A stretch of DNA of 64,000 nucleotides from Erythrobacteraceae bacterium (GTDB taxonomy: Bacteria; Pseudomonadota; Alphaproteobacteria; Sphingomonadales; Sphingomonadaceae), in contig JAIXPX010000018.1 in NCBI GenBank assembly GCA_027486035.1, positions 1-64,000 of the forward strand. Reading direction: 5' to 3'. A program made the translations under genes and the position numbers. How positions within the stretch are numbered: the stretch's first letter is position 1; every line of letters begins with the position of its first letter. The notes under the pieces are model-generated. The model was not told the origin of the DNA. It did no database searches and worked only from the letters and a program-made list of their open reading frames with translations. Shown piece by piece: positions 36,388 through 47,600 of the stretch.

Positions 36388-36666
36388 CTAGTCCTCGCCG
36401 AAGCCGTCGGACACCAGCGCGACCAGATCCGCGAGCACGGCGTCGGCATTCTCGCCCTCGACCGCCACCTCCACCGTGTCGCCCTTTGCGGCGCCGAGCA
36501 TCATCAACCCGAGGATCGAGCCGCCCGCCGCACTGTGCGGGGCCTTGGAGACGGTGACTTTCACGCCCTCGGGCAGGGTGGCCACCGCGCCGACGAACTT
36601 GGCGCTGGCGCGCGCGTGCAGCCCGCGGCGGTTGACGATGGTGACGCTCTGCCTTGCCTCCCCCAC
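36388..36666 (-). CDS. ptsH: Phosphocarrier protein HPr (PTS-Ntr type)
   Basis: This 92-residue HPr carries the phosphorylatable His17 in RRGLHARASAKF and a serine in GGSILGLMML (Ser50), the residue phosphorylated by HPr kinase. Alphaproteobacteria use such HPr in a regulatory PTS without sugar permeases, linking carbon/nitrogen state to gene control. It sits 12 bp after the EIIA gene. The kinase for Ser50 is encoded three genes upstream. Enzyme I (ptsP) is not in the window. Confidence 0.95.
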   Translation of the reverse strand: MGEARQSVTIVNRRGLHARASAKFVGAVATLPEGVKVTVSKAPHSAAGGSILGLMMLGAAKGDTVEVAVEGENADAVLADLVALVSDGFGED

Positions 36667-36678
36667 GGCGGCTTCCCC

Positions 36679-37125
36679 CTAGGCCTTCGCCCGTGCCGGC
36701 GGCGTGTCCTGCCCGAGCAGCTCGCTGGCGATGGTGATGTAGTTGCGACCGGCGGTCTGCGCGGCATGGACCGCCGCGGTGACATCCATCGATTTCCTCG
36801 CCCCGGCGAGGCGGATCAGCATCGGCAGGTTGATGCCCGCGATGACCTCGACATGACCCGCATCGAGCAGCGAGATCGCCAGGTTCGAAGGGGTGCCGCC
36901 GAACAGGTCGGTGAGGATGATGACGCCCTTGCCGGTGTCGACGGCGGAGATGGCTCCGGCGATGTCGGCGCGGCGCTGCTCCATGTCGTCATTGGGGCCG
37001 ATGCAGACCGTGACGATCGCGTCCTGCGGCCCGACCACGTGCTCCATGGCCTCGACAAACTGGTCCGCGAGGCGGCCATGGGTTACCAGGATCAAGCCGA
37101 TCATGCGTGAAAAAGGGTCCGTCAT
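36679..37125 (-). CDS. PTS EIIA component, mannose/fructose type (regulatory)
   Basis: The 148-residue protein is an EIIA-Man domain alone. The active histidine is His16 in LILVTHGRLADQ, and the VIILTDLFGGTPSNLA motif is typical. No EIIB, EIIC or EIID genes accompany it, so it should serve signalling rather than sugar uptake. MTDPFSRMIG from ATG 37125 is preferred (GGGCAG upstream); an internal ATG at 37104 is possible. It lies between rapZ and ptsH, the standard alphaproteobacterial order. Confidence 0.93.
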   Translation of the reverse strand: MTDPFSRMIGLILVTHGRLADQFVEAMEHVVGPQDAIVTVCIGPNDDMEQRRADIAGAISAVDTGKGVIILTDLFGGTPSNLAISLLDAGHVEVIAGINLPMLIRLAGARKSMDVTAAVHAAQTAGRNYITIASELLGQDTPPARAKA

Positions 37126-37207
37126 CTGCCCGCAGGGGCGTGCCTTAAGCGTTTATACCTGAACCGGCAATGCGCCTTCGCGCTCCTGCCGGATTTCCCG
37201 ACGCGGC

Positions 37208-38140
37208 CTAGCGGCGATCCCGTTCGACGGCATCGGCCACGCGCGAGCCAAGGTTGCGGTGGCGGACAGTGGGCGAAAATCCCGCGCCGCGCAAGGCCTC
37301 AGCCATGCGTTCGGCGGTGTAGACCGAACGATGCTTGCCGCCGGTGCAGCCGAAGGCGATCTGGACATAGGGTTTTCCTTGCGCAGCGTAGCGCGGCAGC
37401 AGCAGCAGCAGCAGGTCGCGGATCCGGGCGAAGGCCTCGGCGAAGGCCGGGTCGCGCTTGATATGCTCCCCCACCGCCGGATCCTGCCCGGTCTGCTCCC
37501 GCAATTCGGGCACCCAGTGCGGATTGTCGAGGAAGCGCATGTCGAAAACGAGGTCCGCGAGCGGCGGCATACCGCGCGCAAAGCCGAAGCTCGACAGGGT
37601 CAGCGTCAGCGCCGTGGCGGCATCGCTGGGAGCGAACAACTCGCGGATCCGCGCCTGGAGGTCATTGCTGGTGAGCGCGGTGGTGTCGATCATTACCTCG
37701 GCCCATTGTCGCAGGGGCTCGAGCAGTTCGCGTTCCGCGGCGATGCCTTCCAGCACGGGACGCCCCGCAGCCATGGGATGGCGGCGGCGGGTTTCGTTGA
37801 AACGGCGTTCGAGCTCGCCCCCGGCGCAATCGAGGAACAGGAAAGTGAGCGCGATATCCGGCCTTTCGCCGAGACTCCTCACCAGAGCGATCACGTCGGA
37901 GGGCACGAAGCCGCGGGTGCGCGAATCGAAACCGATCGCCAGCGGCCCGCGCGCCTCGGCGGGTGCCGCGACAAGGCGCTTCAGCATCCGAACGGGCAGG
38001 TTGTCGATCGTCTCCCAGCCGAGATCCTCGAGCACCGCGAGCGCGGTCGACTTGCCAGCCCCGGCGAGCCCGGTGACCAGCAGAAGCTGCTGCGGCGGCG
38101 CAGGGGTCTTGGGCGAGTCTGGGGCGTCGGGCGCGGTCAT
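37208..38140 (-). CDS. rapZ: RNase adapter protein RapZ (P-loop NTPase)
   Basis: The 310-residue RapZ/YvcJ protein has a Walker A GLAGAGKS at residues 24-31, GWETIDNLPVRML, IGFDSRTRGF and the C-terminal IAFGCTGGKHRSVYTAERMA domain. In E. coli it directs RNase E to the GlmZ sRNA; in alphaproteobacteria it is genetically tied to the PTS. The upstream open frame (to 38236) reads into hprK antisense noise, so ATG 38140 is used. It starts 4 bp after the hprK stop. Confidence 0.94.
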   Translation of the reverse strand: MTAPDAPDSPKTPAPPQQLLLVTGLAGAGKSTALAVLEDLGWETIDNLPVRMLKRLVAAPAEARGPLAIGFDSRTRGFVPSDVIALVRSLGERPDIALTFLFLDCAGGELERRFNETRRRHPMAAGRPVLEGIAAERELLEPLRQWAEVMIDTTALTSNDLQARIRELFAPSDAATALTLTLSSFGFARGMPPLADLVFDMRFLDNPHWVPELREQTGQDPAVGEHIKRDPAFAEAFARIRDLLLLLLPRYAAQGKPYVQIAFGCTGGKHRSVYTAERMAEALRGAGFSPTVRHRNLGSRVADAVERDRR

Positions 38141-38144
38141 GGAC

Positions 38145-38651
38145 CTATTCTGGCGCTTCGCTGGCGTGAAGTGAAGCGGCTCCGGGCACGAGGCCGTGGA
38201 GATGCAGCGCCCATTCGGCGCGCCGGGCAGGAGCAATCGCGCCCGGATCGAAGGCGAGCACCGGAACTGCGACGCCGGCGATGACGCGCGTGGGAAGCGG
38301 CGCGGGCGGCAGGCGTTCCGGCACTGGCCCGCCGATCGCGAGGATCAGTGCCACCGGTGCGGGGGGGGTGACGGCGAGGCTGGCCAGACCCACCCCGCGC
38401 ACTTCGATCAGGCCTGCGATGTTCGGCGGGGGCGAGGCGATCAGCCGGCCACCTTGCCTTTGCAGTGTCACGGCATCGTCGCCGATCAGCCCGGCACCGC
38501 GATCGATGAGCGCCAGCGCGAGGCTGGACTTGCCGCTGCCGGGCGGCCCCTCGATCAGCAGCGCGCGCCCCGCAATCGATACGGCGCTCGCTTGCAATAC
38601 CAGAGGCGCATCACCGCTCACGGCGCAGCCGGAAGCGACAGGCGCAGACAC
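38145..38651 (-). CDS. hprK: HPr kinase/phosphorylase, short alphaproteobacterial form
   Basis: This 168-residue protein is only the C-terminal kinase domain; the roughly 130-residue N-terminal domain of Bacillus HprK is absent, as usual in this class. The P-loop is GPPGSGKS at residues 35-42, followed by LIGDDAVTL and IEVRGVG (the HprK signature region). It phosphorylates HPr on Ser. Its start overlaps the chvG stop by 34 bp, tying it to the two-component system. Confidence 0.9.
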   Translation of the reverse strand: MSAPVASGCAVSGDAPLVLQASAVSIAGRALLIEGPPGSGKSSLALALIDRGAGLIGDDAVTLQRQGGRLIASPPPNIAGLIEVRGVGLASLAVTPPAPVALILAIGGPVPERLPPAPLPTRVIAGVAVPVLAFDPGAIAPARRAEWALHLHGLVPGAASLHASEAPE

Positions 38652-40180
38652 GCGCCGCCCGCGCCGTCAGGCCGGGCTTCGGCGGTAAGCGTGCCGTCGT
38701 GCGCCTCGGCGATGGCGCGGCCGATCGCGAGGCCGAGGCCGGAATGATTGCCGAAGCTCTCGCCCTCGGGCCGGTCGGAGTGGAAGCGCCGGAACACCGC
38801 ATCGCGCCGTTCGGGAGCAATGCCCGGCCCCTCGTCGCAGACTTCGGTGACGATCCGGCGCTCGGCGCGGTGGATGGTGACGCTGACCACGCCTTCGGGC
38901 GGCGAGAACGACACGGCGTTGTCGATCAGGTTTTCCGCGACCCGCTCGAGCTGGCTCGGCACGCCCATCACGCGTTGGTTCCCGCTCCCCGCGTCGAGCA
39001 CGAGCTGCCGCCCGCCATTCATCCCCCGGTCCTCGCGGCTGCGGATGAGGTTGGCGAAGAGTTCGGCGAGATCGACAATCTCAAGCTTGGCGCGGCTGAT
39101 CTCGGCATCGACCCGGCTCGCGGCGGCGATCTCGGTGACCAGGCGGTCGATGCGGCGCACATCGTGCGTGGCGATGCCGATGAGTTCGGCGCGCAGGGCC
39201 GGGTCCTCGACGCGCGGCAGGGTGTCGATCGCGCTGCGCAGCGAGGCGAGGGGGTTCTTGATCTCGTGGGCGACATCGGCCGCGAAGCTGTCGACCGCGT
39301 CGATGCGCTGCCGCAGCGCGCCGGTCATGTCGGACACGGCGCGGGCAAGCAGGCCGATCTCGTCGCTGCGCTGAGGCAGTCGCGGCACCTCGACCTCGCG
39401 GTCGCGCCCCTGCTTCACCCTGACCGCAGCGCGGGCGAGCAGGCGCAGCGGGGTGACGATGGTGCGCGCCAGGAACAGCGAGAGCAGCGCCGATGCGGTC
39501 ATCACGAGCAGCACCGCAACGCCCAGCGTCGAGCGCGCCGCGCGCACGCTGTCGGTGATGTCGACCGCATTGCGCACCGTCAGCAGGGTCGCACCCTGCA
39601 GGCCCACAGGCACCGCGGCAGTGATGACCGGTGTCCCGTCGTGCCAGTCGTAGAGGCGAACCTGCGAGAGGCCGAGCTCGCGTGCACGGGCGAGTTCGGG
39701 CCAGGCGTCGGCGTCCTGGGCTTCGGGCTCGACATAGTCCTTCACCGCCTCGGCGCTGACGATGGTGTCGATGGTGCGGTCCAGCCAGCGCGAGAAGCGC
39801 TGTTCCCAATCGTCATCGCTGATGTCGTTGAACCGGAACGAGGGGTCGGCCAGCGCGAAGCTGTCGGCGGTGAGGCGGCCCTTCGCGTCGAAGGTGCGCA
39901 GCCGCAGCCGCTGTTCCTTGCCGATCTGGACAAGCAGGGCTTCGTGCCGCGCACGGCTCGCACCGGCAAGGGCCTCGGCGGTGATCTGGGCTTCGATGCG
40001 GGCAAGCTTGAAACGCTCGTTGACGAGCTGCGTGCGGTAGCTGTCGAGGTAGAACAGCCCGCCACTCAGGAACAGCAGCGGCAGGATGTTGACCGCGAGG
40101 ATGCGTGCGGTGAGCGTGAAGCGTCCCGTCGCGCTGACCTGTTCGCTTCCTGCGGCCGCCCCGCGCTTGCCCTTAGCCAT
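38618..40180 (-). CDS. chvG: Sensor histidine kinase ChvG (ExoS type)
   Basis: The 520-residue membrane kinase has a first membrane segment (about 28-48), a periplasmic sensor of about 190 residues, a second membrane segment (about 240-262) and a HAMP domain. The HisKA phospho-acceptor is in [16 protein letters not shown]; the ATPase has [19 protein letters not shown] and GLGLAIGRA. ChvG senses acidic or envelope stress cues in rhizobia. ATG 40180 overlaps the chvI stop by 8 bp. Confidence 0.93.
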   Translation of the reverse strand: MAKGKRGAAAGSEQVSATGRFTLTARILAVNILPLLFLSGGLFYLDSYRTQLVNERFKLARIEAQITAEALAGASRARHEALLVQIGKEQRLRLRTFDAKGRLTADSFALADPSFRFNDISDDDWEQRFSRWLDRTIDTIVSAEAVKDYVEPEAQDADAWPELARARELGLSQVRLYDWHDGTPVITAAVPVGLQGATLLTVRNAVDITDSVRAARSTLGVAVLLVMTASALLSLFLARTIVTPLRLLARAAVRVKQGRDREVEVPRLPQRSDEIGLLARAVSDMTGALRQRIDAVDSFAADVAHEIKNPLASLRSAIDTLPRVEDPALRAELIGIATHDVRRIDRLVTEIAAASRVDAEISRAKLEIVDLAELFANLIRSREDRGMNGGRQLVLDAGSGNQRVMGVPSQLERVAENLIDNAVSFSPPEGVVSVTIHRAERRIVTEVCDEGPGIAPERRDAVFRRFHSDRPEGESFGNHSGLGLAIGRAIAEAHDGTLTAEARPDGAGGACLRLSLPAAP

Positions 40181-40955
40181 CGGTGAAGCTGTAGCCCGCT
40201 CCGTAGAGCGTATCGATGGCATCGAAGGCGGGATCGACCACCCGGAACTTGCGCCGCATCCGCTTGATGTGGCTGTCGACCGTGCGATCATCGACGAAGA
40301 CGTCGTCCGGATAGGCCGCATCCATCAGCTGGTTGCGGCTCTTGATGACGCCGGGGCGGATCGCGAGCGCCTCGAGGATGAGGAATTCGGTCACGGTAAG
40401 ACTGACCGGCTGGTCTGCCCAGGTCACATGATGGCGCGCAGGATCCATGAACAGCCGCCCGCGGACCAGGCTGGCGGTCTGGGAATCGTCGGGCGCGGCA
40501 GGCGTGTCTCCCGCCGCCAGCGGCTCGGCCCGGCGCAGGATTGCGCGGATGCGGGCGATCAGCAGGCGCAGGCTGAAGGGCTTGGCGATATAGTCATCCG
40601 CGCCCAGTTCGAGCCCGGCCTCCTCGTCGCTCTCGTCGTCCTTGCTGGTGAGAAAGATGACCGGCAGCGCCGATTGCTCGCGCAGGCGCCGTAGCAGTTC
40701 CATGCCGTCCATATTGGGCATCTTGATGTCGAAAACCGCTAGGTCCGGCGGATTGTCGAGCAACGCCTTCAGCGCGGTCTCCCCGTCCGAATAGAGGCGG
40801 GTGGCAAAGCCCTCGGCCTGCAGCGCGATCGAGACGGTGGTGAGGATGTTGCGATCATCATCAACCAGCGCGATCTGCTGGCCGCGGGCCTGTGCGCACG
40901 CACCGCCGTCCGGCGCGCCAGGGGCGGGCAGGGCTTCGGTGGTGCTGTCAGGCAT
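40173..40955 (-). CDS. chvI: Response regulator ChvI (OmpR/PhoB family)
   Basis: The 260-residue regulator has a receiver with DDD at 32-34, phospho-acceptor Asp76 in [11 protein letters not shown], and YIAKPF, then an OmpR-type winged helix with [11 protein letters not shown] and TLYGAGYSF. An N-terminal extension of about 27 residues precedes the receiver if ATG 40955 is used. In rhizobia ChvI controls envelope, exopolysaccharide and central metabolism genes including pckA, which lies divergently here. Confidence 0.93.
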   Translation of the reverse strand: MPDSTTEALPAPGAPDGGACAQARGQQIALVDDDRNILTTVSIALQAEGFATRLYSDGETALKALLDNPPDLAVFDIKMPNMDGMELLRRLREQSALPVIFLTSKDDESDEEAGLELGADDYIAKPFSLRLLIARIRAILRRAEPLAAGDTPAAPDDSQTASLVRGRLFMDPARHHVTWADQPVSLTVTEFLILEALAIRPGVIKSRNQLMDAAYPDDVFVDDRTVDSHIKRMRRKFRVVDPAFDAIDTLYGAGYSFTDG

Positions 40956-41286
40956 GGGCTCTGATCCTCGCTTGCCGCCGCGCTTGCATGTGCCTTGGGT
41001 AGCGCCATCCGGCGCTGCCCGCAACGCCGCGCGGATCGTCGCAGGCAAAGGGCATTCGGGCGCGGATCAACAGGCCCTTCGCGCACCTGTTTGACGTAGG
41101 GGCAACGGCGAATTACAGGGCGCGTGACGAGGGATCGGTCGCGCTGTCAGCTCCGCCTGCGCCCCAGGTTGCATACGTATGCGCACCTGCTACGGGATGT
41201 GACTGGAAGGCGCATGGATTCGGCGGAACAGTCCGGTCGGCCCTTCTGTGAACCATGTCCTGCCGCCTTCGCCCGGAGACGCTACC
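40956..41286. promoter_or_regulatory. Divergent chvI/pckA control region with a 12-bp palindrome
   Basis: This 331-bp gap has no gene. TTGACG (41091-41096) and TACAGG (41114-41119) with a 17-bp spacer could be the pckA promoter. At 41171-41182 lies the perfect palindrome GCATACGTATGC, flanked by CAGGT on the left and ACCTG on the right, a nested inverted repeat that looks like a regulator site. ChvI is a candidate binder by position only. Confidence 0.5.
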
Positions 41287-42900
<1,614 letters not shown>

Positions 42901-42923
42901 TCGCCGGGCTATACGGGAATGGA

Positions 42924-42951
42924 GGGGCGGGCGCGGGTCCGCCCCTTTTCT
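42924..42951 (+). terminator. Rho-independent terminator of pckA
   Basis: GGGGCGG (42924-42930) pairs with CCGCCCC (42939-42945) around an 8-nt loop, followed by TTTTCT. It lies 23 bp after the pckA stop and directly at the convergent end of the next gene. Confidence 0.8.
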
Positions 42952-44506
42952 ATGGGGCCGCCGCAGCGGCCTCGGGCTCCCGCTCTTTCCCGGCCTCGCG
43001 CAGCTTGCGCATGTCCACGTCGGTCCCGTCCGCGACGCCCTCGATCAGGCCGACGAGCTGCCTGGCCGCTGCCGCTGCCGGACCGCCGTGCGGATTGGCT
43101 GCGACCGGCGCAAGGAAGGCGCGCGCGATCGAATGGCTGCCTTCCTGGATCAGCATCATCCCGGCATTGATCTGCAAGCCCTGATCGAAGGGCGCCAGCG
43201 TCGCCGCCCTCTTGAGCGCGGCGCGGGCGTTCTCGTTGGGCTTGATCCCGCGCTCGACCTGCGCGCGGTAGAAGTAGATCAGCGGCAGCGGGTGATCGTT
43301 CTCGAGCCGGTTGAGCGCGACGAAGGGTTTGACCGCCGTGCCATAGGCCGCTGCCTTGTTGTCCGCCGCCGCAGCCTGGCGGAACAGCGCATAGCCTTTC
43401 TGGATATAGGCATTGGTGCGCGCCGGATCGCGGGCGAGCGCGCCATCGGCAGCGGCAATCGCGGCGTCATCATTGCCGGCATCATACTCCGCCTCGGCCA
43501 GTGCCGTCAGCACCCCTGCATCCCCTGGAAAGCGTGCCGCCACCGCCCGTGCCTCGGCCACGATGGCCGCAGCCTCCTCCTTGCCCACGCCGCGCTGCGA
43601 ACGGATCTGGAGCGGCATCACCGCCGCTTCGCCCGCCGAAAGCGGGCGCAAGGTGATCGTGCCGGTGCGCAGCTTGTCGGGCGATAGCGAGAAAGAGAAC
43701 ATCCGTTCGCGCAGGTAGCCCTTGAGCTCGCGCTCCAGCTTGTCGAGATCGCCGAACGTCTTCTCGCCCGCTTCCTTCTGGCCGAGCCCCTCGAAAAGGG
43801 CGATCTGGTAGTCGCGCAGCTGCCCCTGGCGGGCCTCGTTGAAGGTCAGGTAGTGATAGAGCAGCCAGCTCTTGGCGTAGAAGGTGTCGTAGCCCTTGAC
43901 CTTCTTCTGCTCGTAGAGCGCCGGGTCAATCAGTTCGCGCACATGGACCGGATCGGCAAAGGCGATATCGCCGGCGCGGTGCTGCGCGGGCCGGCCGATC
44001 AGCAGGCTGCCGTCATCATTGAAGCTGGCCGCCGCAAAGAACTCCGCTGCCCCCTCGTTGAGCCAGCGCGGCAGGGCAAGCGGGGAAGAGGACATCAGGA
44101 AGTGGTGGGCATATTCGTGGAGCAGGATGACGGTCGAGAAATCCGGATAGCCGCGCTGGTTGCGGATATCCTGCACGAAGGCGCGGCTGCCCCCGGCGCG
44201 CGGCACGTAGAACCCGCCGATGGTCTTGCTGCCCGACAGCGAGCGCATCTCCTTCTTGCCCCCCACGATATAGATCGTCACGCGGTTCGAAGGGCTGGGC
44301 AGATCGGTCTCGCGCTTGGTCAGGAAGGCCATGGCGCTGTGATAGCGCTCGAGGTTTTCCGAAAAGCGCCGGATGTCGGCTTCCTTGTCGTCGGCGTAGA
44401 TGACGAAGTGATCGCTCGAAGCCTCGTACCATTCGGCGTGCGCCGGCCCGGCGAGGCCGACGAGCGCGGCGATGGCGAGGACAAGGCGCTCAATCCGGCT
44501 GTTCAT
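42950..44506 (-). CDS. Secreted DUF1570-type metallopeptidase-like protein with TPR-like C-domain
   Basis: This 518-residue precursor has a signal peptide ending near AHA-EW (residues 22-26). The HExxH zinc motif is H130-E-Y-A-H134 (LLHEYAHHF), with LNEGAAEFF downstream giving a possible third ligand, as in gluzincins. From about residue 320 alanine-rich helical repeats look like TPRs. It should act in the periplasm, perhaps on envelope protein. It is paired with the DUF885 protein upstream on the same strand. The true substrate is unknown. Confidence 0.72.
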   Translation of the reverse strand: MNSRIERLVLAIAALVGLAGPAHAEWYEASSDHFVIYADDKEADIRRFSENLERYHSAMAFLTKRETDLPSPSNRVTIYIVGGKKEMRSLSGSKTIGGFYVPRAGGSRAFVQDIRNQRGYPDFSTVILLHEYAHHFLMSSSPLALPRWLNEGAAEFFAAASFNDDGSLLIGRPAQHRAGDIAFADPVHVRELIDPALYEQKKVKGYDTFYAKSWLLYHYLTFNEARQGQLRDYQIALFEGLGQKEAGEKTFGDLDKLERELKGYLRERMFSFSLSPDKLRTGTITLRPLSAGEAAVMPLQIRSQRGVGKEEAAAIVAEARAVAARFPGDAGVLTALAEAEYDAGNDDAAIAAADGALARDPARTNAYIQKGYALFRQAAAADNKAAAYGTAVKPFVALNRLENDHPLPLIYFYRAQVERGIKPNENARAALKRAATLAPFDQGLQINAGMMLIQEGSHSIARAFLAPVAANPHGGPAAAAARQLVGLIEGVADGTDVDMRKLREAGKEREPEAAAAAP

Positions 44507-44636
44507 GCGATGCGTCCCCTGCCGCGCAGTGTCCCTGTCCTGCGCTTTTCTGGACGAGAATAAGCAAACAGCTTCTTTTTTCCAGTGGCTTGCGGTGAAA
44601 GGGGGCTCGGGCTCTGGGGCGGCAGGGCGCCCGTGC

Positions 44637-46487
44637 CTACCCCTTCGCCCCTGCGATGTAGCGGCTCACCGTGTTCGCCATGACCGAGAGCGGCGCATTG
44701 CCGCCCAGCACCACGGCGGTGTTGAACGCCTTGAGGTCGTAGGCGTTGCCCAGTTCGGCCTCGGCGCGGGCGCGCTGGCGGACGATCTCGGAATGGCCGA
44801 TCTTGTAGCCGCAGGCCTGCCCCGGCCAGGAGCAATAGCGGTCGACCTCCGAGGCCACTTCCTCGACCTTCGAGCCGTTCTCCTCGACGAAGAACTGGCG
44901 GCCCTGTTCGCGCGTCCAGCGTTTCGAATGGAGGCCGGTGTCGACCACCAGGCGGCAAGCGCGGAAGGCGAGGCTTTGCAGGTATCCCAGCCGCCCGACC
45001 TTGAAGTCGTCATAGGCGCCCAGCTCGTCGGCAAGCTGTTCGGCATAGAGCGCCCAGCCTTCCGAGAAGGCGTTGAAGGCGAGGATCGAGCGGATCAGCG
45101 GCAGGCGGTTGGAGAACTCGCCTTCCCACACGTGCCCCGGGATGCTCTCGTGGAAGGTGAGGTCGGCAAGGTCGTACTTGCGGTGGAGGTCGGTGGTCCT
45201 GAGGTTGATCCAGAACCGGCCCGGGATCGAGCCGTCCTTGCTGCCCGCCCCGCCATAGGCGCCCGGTGCGCCGGGCTCCTCGGCCAGCGCGATGCGGCGC
45301 ACTTCCATGTTGGGATCGACCAGCGTGTTGAACGCGCGCGGCATCTGCGCCCTGATCCACTTGAGGCGATCATCGATGAAGGCGAAAATCTCCTCCCGGC
45401 CCGGATCGCCCTCGGCAAACTTGTAGCGCGGGTCTTCGGCCAGAGCGTTCATCCGCGCGCCGACGCTGCCCTTGGTATAGCCGATTTCCTTGAGGATCAC
45501 GTCCATCCGGGCGTGAAGCTCCCTCAGCTCCTCGCGCCCGCGCTGGTGGATCTCGTCAGGGGTGAGCCGCGTGGTGGTCGAGGCGCGGATCGCCCAGTCG
45601 TAATACTCCTCGCCGCGCGGCTGCGACCACACCCCGGCGAAGTCCCTGGCGACGGCGCGCTCGGCCTTGAGCTCGGCAAGCTGGCGTTCGAGCGCGGGGA
45701 CGATCCCGCTGGAGACGATCCTTTCGGCCTGCGCGACGGCGGTCTGTGCGCCGTCGATCGTCGCGGCCCCGAGCGGACCGGCATAGCTTTCCCTCGCGTC
45801 CGCTATGCTCGCTTCCATCTGCCTGATCGCCTTGTCGAGCAGGAAGGCGGGCGGGACCACGCCCATCCCGCGCGCTTCGCGGATGCGTTCGAGCTCGCCA
45901 TCGAGGATCGCCGGCACTTCGGCGAGGCGGTTCATGTAGGGGCCGATGTCCTCACCCGTCTTGAGCGGCTGGGTCGCGGCGAAGAAGTTCGGCATGTCGA
46001 TATAGCCGCCGACGTTCTGGATCACCGGGTAGGGCGAATTGCGCCAGCTTCCCACGGCGACGTCGCCATAGGGCAGGGCCATCCCTTCCAGAGCACGGGT
46101 GAAGGCGGTTTCGACCACCTCGAAGCCGATCTGCTGGTCGCTGGTCAGCCCCGCCTTGGGATAGGCGTGCACTTCGGCGACAAGCGCCTTGAGGGTCGCG
46201 GCATAGTTGGCGCGGCCCTCTGCCCCGACCGTGCCGAAGGTCGAGCGCCAGGCGGCATATTCCCCCGTGTCGACCCCGAGGCCGGTGGCGCGGCCCGGCT
46301 CGTGGGCGAGCATCCGGTAGGCGATCGCATCGAGCGCGGCATCGGGGGCAAGGCCCCTGATCGGGCCTGCGACGCTGGCCGGCGCGGGCCCGCCGGCGGC
46401 GCAGGCCGGCAACAGGGCGATGGCGGATACGCCGCCCAGCCCGGCAAGGGTCTGGCGGCGGGTGATCTTGGCTGTGCTCTCTCTCAT
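44637..46487 (-). CDS. Tat-exported DUF885 lipoprotein, putative metallohydrolase
   Basis: The 616-residue precursor opens with a twin-arginine signal (ITRRQTLAGLGG) that ends in a lipobox-like LLPAC, so it is exported folded and probably lipid-anchored. The DUF885 domain holds FHESIPGHVWEGE, the family's HExxxGH zinc motif, plus EGWALYAEQ. DUF885 proteins are thought to be carboxypeptidase-like. The 130-bp gap to the following gene holds no clear terminator. Confidence 0.85.
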   Translation of the reverse strand: MRESTAKITRRQTLAGLGGVSAIALLPACAAGGPAPASVAGPIRGLAPDAALDAIAYRMLAHEPGRATGLGVDTGEYAAWRSTFGTVGAEGRANYAATLKALVAEVHAYPKAGLTSDQQIGFEVVETAFTRALEGMALPYGDVAVGSWRNSPYPVIQNVGGYIDMPNFFAATQPLKTGEDIGPYMNRLAEVPAILDGELERIREARGMGVVPPAFLLDKAIRQMEASIADARESYAGPLGAATIDGAQTAVAQAERIVSSGIVPALERQLAELKAERAVARDFAGVWSQPRGEEYYDWAIRASTTTRLTPDEIHQRGREELRELHARMDVILKEIGYTKGSVGARMNALAEDPRYKFAEGDPGREEIFAFIDDRLKWIRAQMPRAFNTLVDPNMEVRRIALAEEPGAPGAYGGAGSKDGSIPGRFWINLRTTDLHRKYDLADLTFHESIPGHVWEGEFSNRLPLIRSILAFNAFSEGWALYAEQLADELGAYDDFKVGRLGYLQSLAFRACRLVVDTGLHSKRWTREQGRQFFVEENGSKVEEVASEVDRYCSWPGQACGYKIGHSEIVRQRARAEAELGNAYDLKAFNTAVVLGGNAPLSVMANTVSRYIAGAKG

Positions 46488-46560
46488 GGGGCAGGGGTTT
46501 GGCGGCGGCTCATCCCCAAGTCAATTGCACGGCCCGGCCCTGGCGCGCTAAGGGCGGGCC

Positions 46561-46773
46561 ATGACCGAGATCGTGCTTTCCATCGTGATGCTCGCCGCCC
46601 TTGCGCTGGTCGCGGGCGCTGCGGTGCTGTGGCGCCGCACCGGCGAGGTGAAGAACCCCGCTCTCATGGTGCTGCTCGCAGCCATCGCAGTGATCAACGT
46701 GCTGATCTGGACGCTGCCCACGGCCGGCGGCGAGGCACCCATCGCGCAGATCAGGACCGCCGGGGAGGGCTGA
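46561..46773 (+). CDS. Small two-helix membrane protein
   Basis: The 70-residue protein has two hydrophobic segments (about 3-23 and 33-52) and a short polar tail. It is on the opposite strand to both neighbours, 73 bp from the DUF885 start. Coding preference and membrane topology look real, but no family is recognised. Confidence 0.55.
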   Translation: MTEIVLSIVMLAALALVAGAAVLWRRTGEVKNPALMVLLAAIAVINVLIWTLPTAGGEAPIAQIRTAGEG

Positions 46774-46889
46774 CGGGCGTTCACCACCGGTGCCAGAACC
46801 TTGTCGACGCCGCGGGCGTCGCAAGGCCCGGAGGCCTTGAGGCAGCGCCGGGGACGTGGTCGCGGAGGCGAACCCGCAACCGGGGGCAC

Positions 46890-47546
46890 TTACTTGATCG
46901 GGCAGTCCGGGCTCAGGCGGAAATCGAGATAATTGTCGACCGAGCGCATCAGATCGTCGAGTTCATTCTCGAAGAAGTGGTTGGCGCGCGGGATTTCCTC
47001 GTGGTGGATGGTGATGTGCTTCTGGGTGCGCAGCTTGTCGACCAGCTTCTGCACCGCACCCGGCTGCACCACCGTATCGGCCGCGCCCTGCACGAAGATG
47101 CCGCTGGCGGGGCAGGGGGCGAGGAAGGAGAAATCATACATGTTGGCGGGCGGCGCGACCGAGATGAAGCCGCGCACTTCGGGACGGCGCATCAGGAGCT
47201 GCATCCCGATCAGCGCACCGAAGCTGTAGCCCGCGATCCAGGTGCTCTGCGCCTCGGGGTGGATCGATTGCACCCAGTCGAGCGCGGAGGCCGCGTCGCT
47301 CAGCTCACCGATGCCGCTGTCGAAGGAGCCTTGCGAGCGCCCCACGCCGCGAAAATTGAAGCGCAGCGTGGCAAAGCCGCGGTCGGCAAAAGTCTTGTAG
47401 AGCCGCTGCACGATCCGGTCGTTCATCGTACCGCCGCCCTCGGGGTGCGGGTGCAGGATCATCGCCACCGGCGCGCGCGGGCGCGGGGGCGGGGAGAAAC
47501 GGCCTTCGAGGCGGCCTTCGGGGCCGGGGAAGATCACGGACGGCAT
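46890..47546 (-). CDS. Alpha/beta-hydrolase, dienelactone-hydrolase-like
   Basis: The 218-residue protein has HPHPEGGG near the N-terminus, RFNFRGVGRSQGSFD, and the nucleophile elbow GYSFGALIG. A C-terminal NHFFENELDDL supplies the catalytic His. These are the marks of a small cytosolic alpha/beta hydrolase family common in alphaproteobacteria. ATG 47546 gives MPSVIFPGPEG; upstream in-frame sequence is intergenic. It diverges from the cysteine desulfurase pair. The substrate is unknown. Confidence 0.85.
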   Translation of the reverse strand: MPSVIFPGPEGRLEGRFSPPPRPRAPVAMILHPHPEGGGTMNDRIVQRLYKTFADRGFATLRFNFRGVGRSQGSFDSGIGELSDAASALDWVQSIHPEAQSTWIAGYSFGALIGMQLLMRRPEVRGFISVAPPANMYDFSFLAPCPASGIFVQGAADTVVQPGAVQKLVDKLRTQKHITIHHEEIPRANHFFENELDDLMRSVDNYLDFRLSPDCPIK

Positions 47547-47600
47547 GGCTTGACCCAATCGCGAATGGTGGCGCCGCGCCGGGTGGCGCACAGCTTTGCG

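Noticed and set aside
46774..46889. Bidirectional terminator between the small membrane protein and the hydrolase
   Set aside because: CGACGCC/GGCGTCG and AAGGC/GCCTT stems are present, but there is no T-tract on either side.
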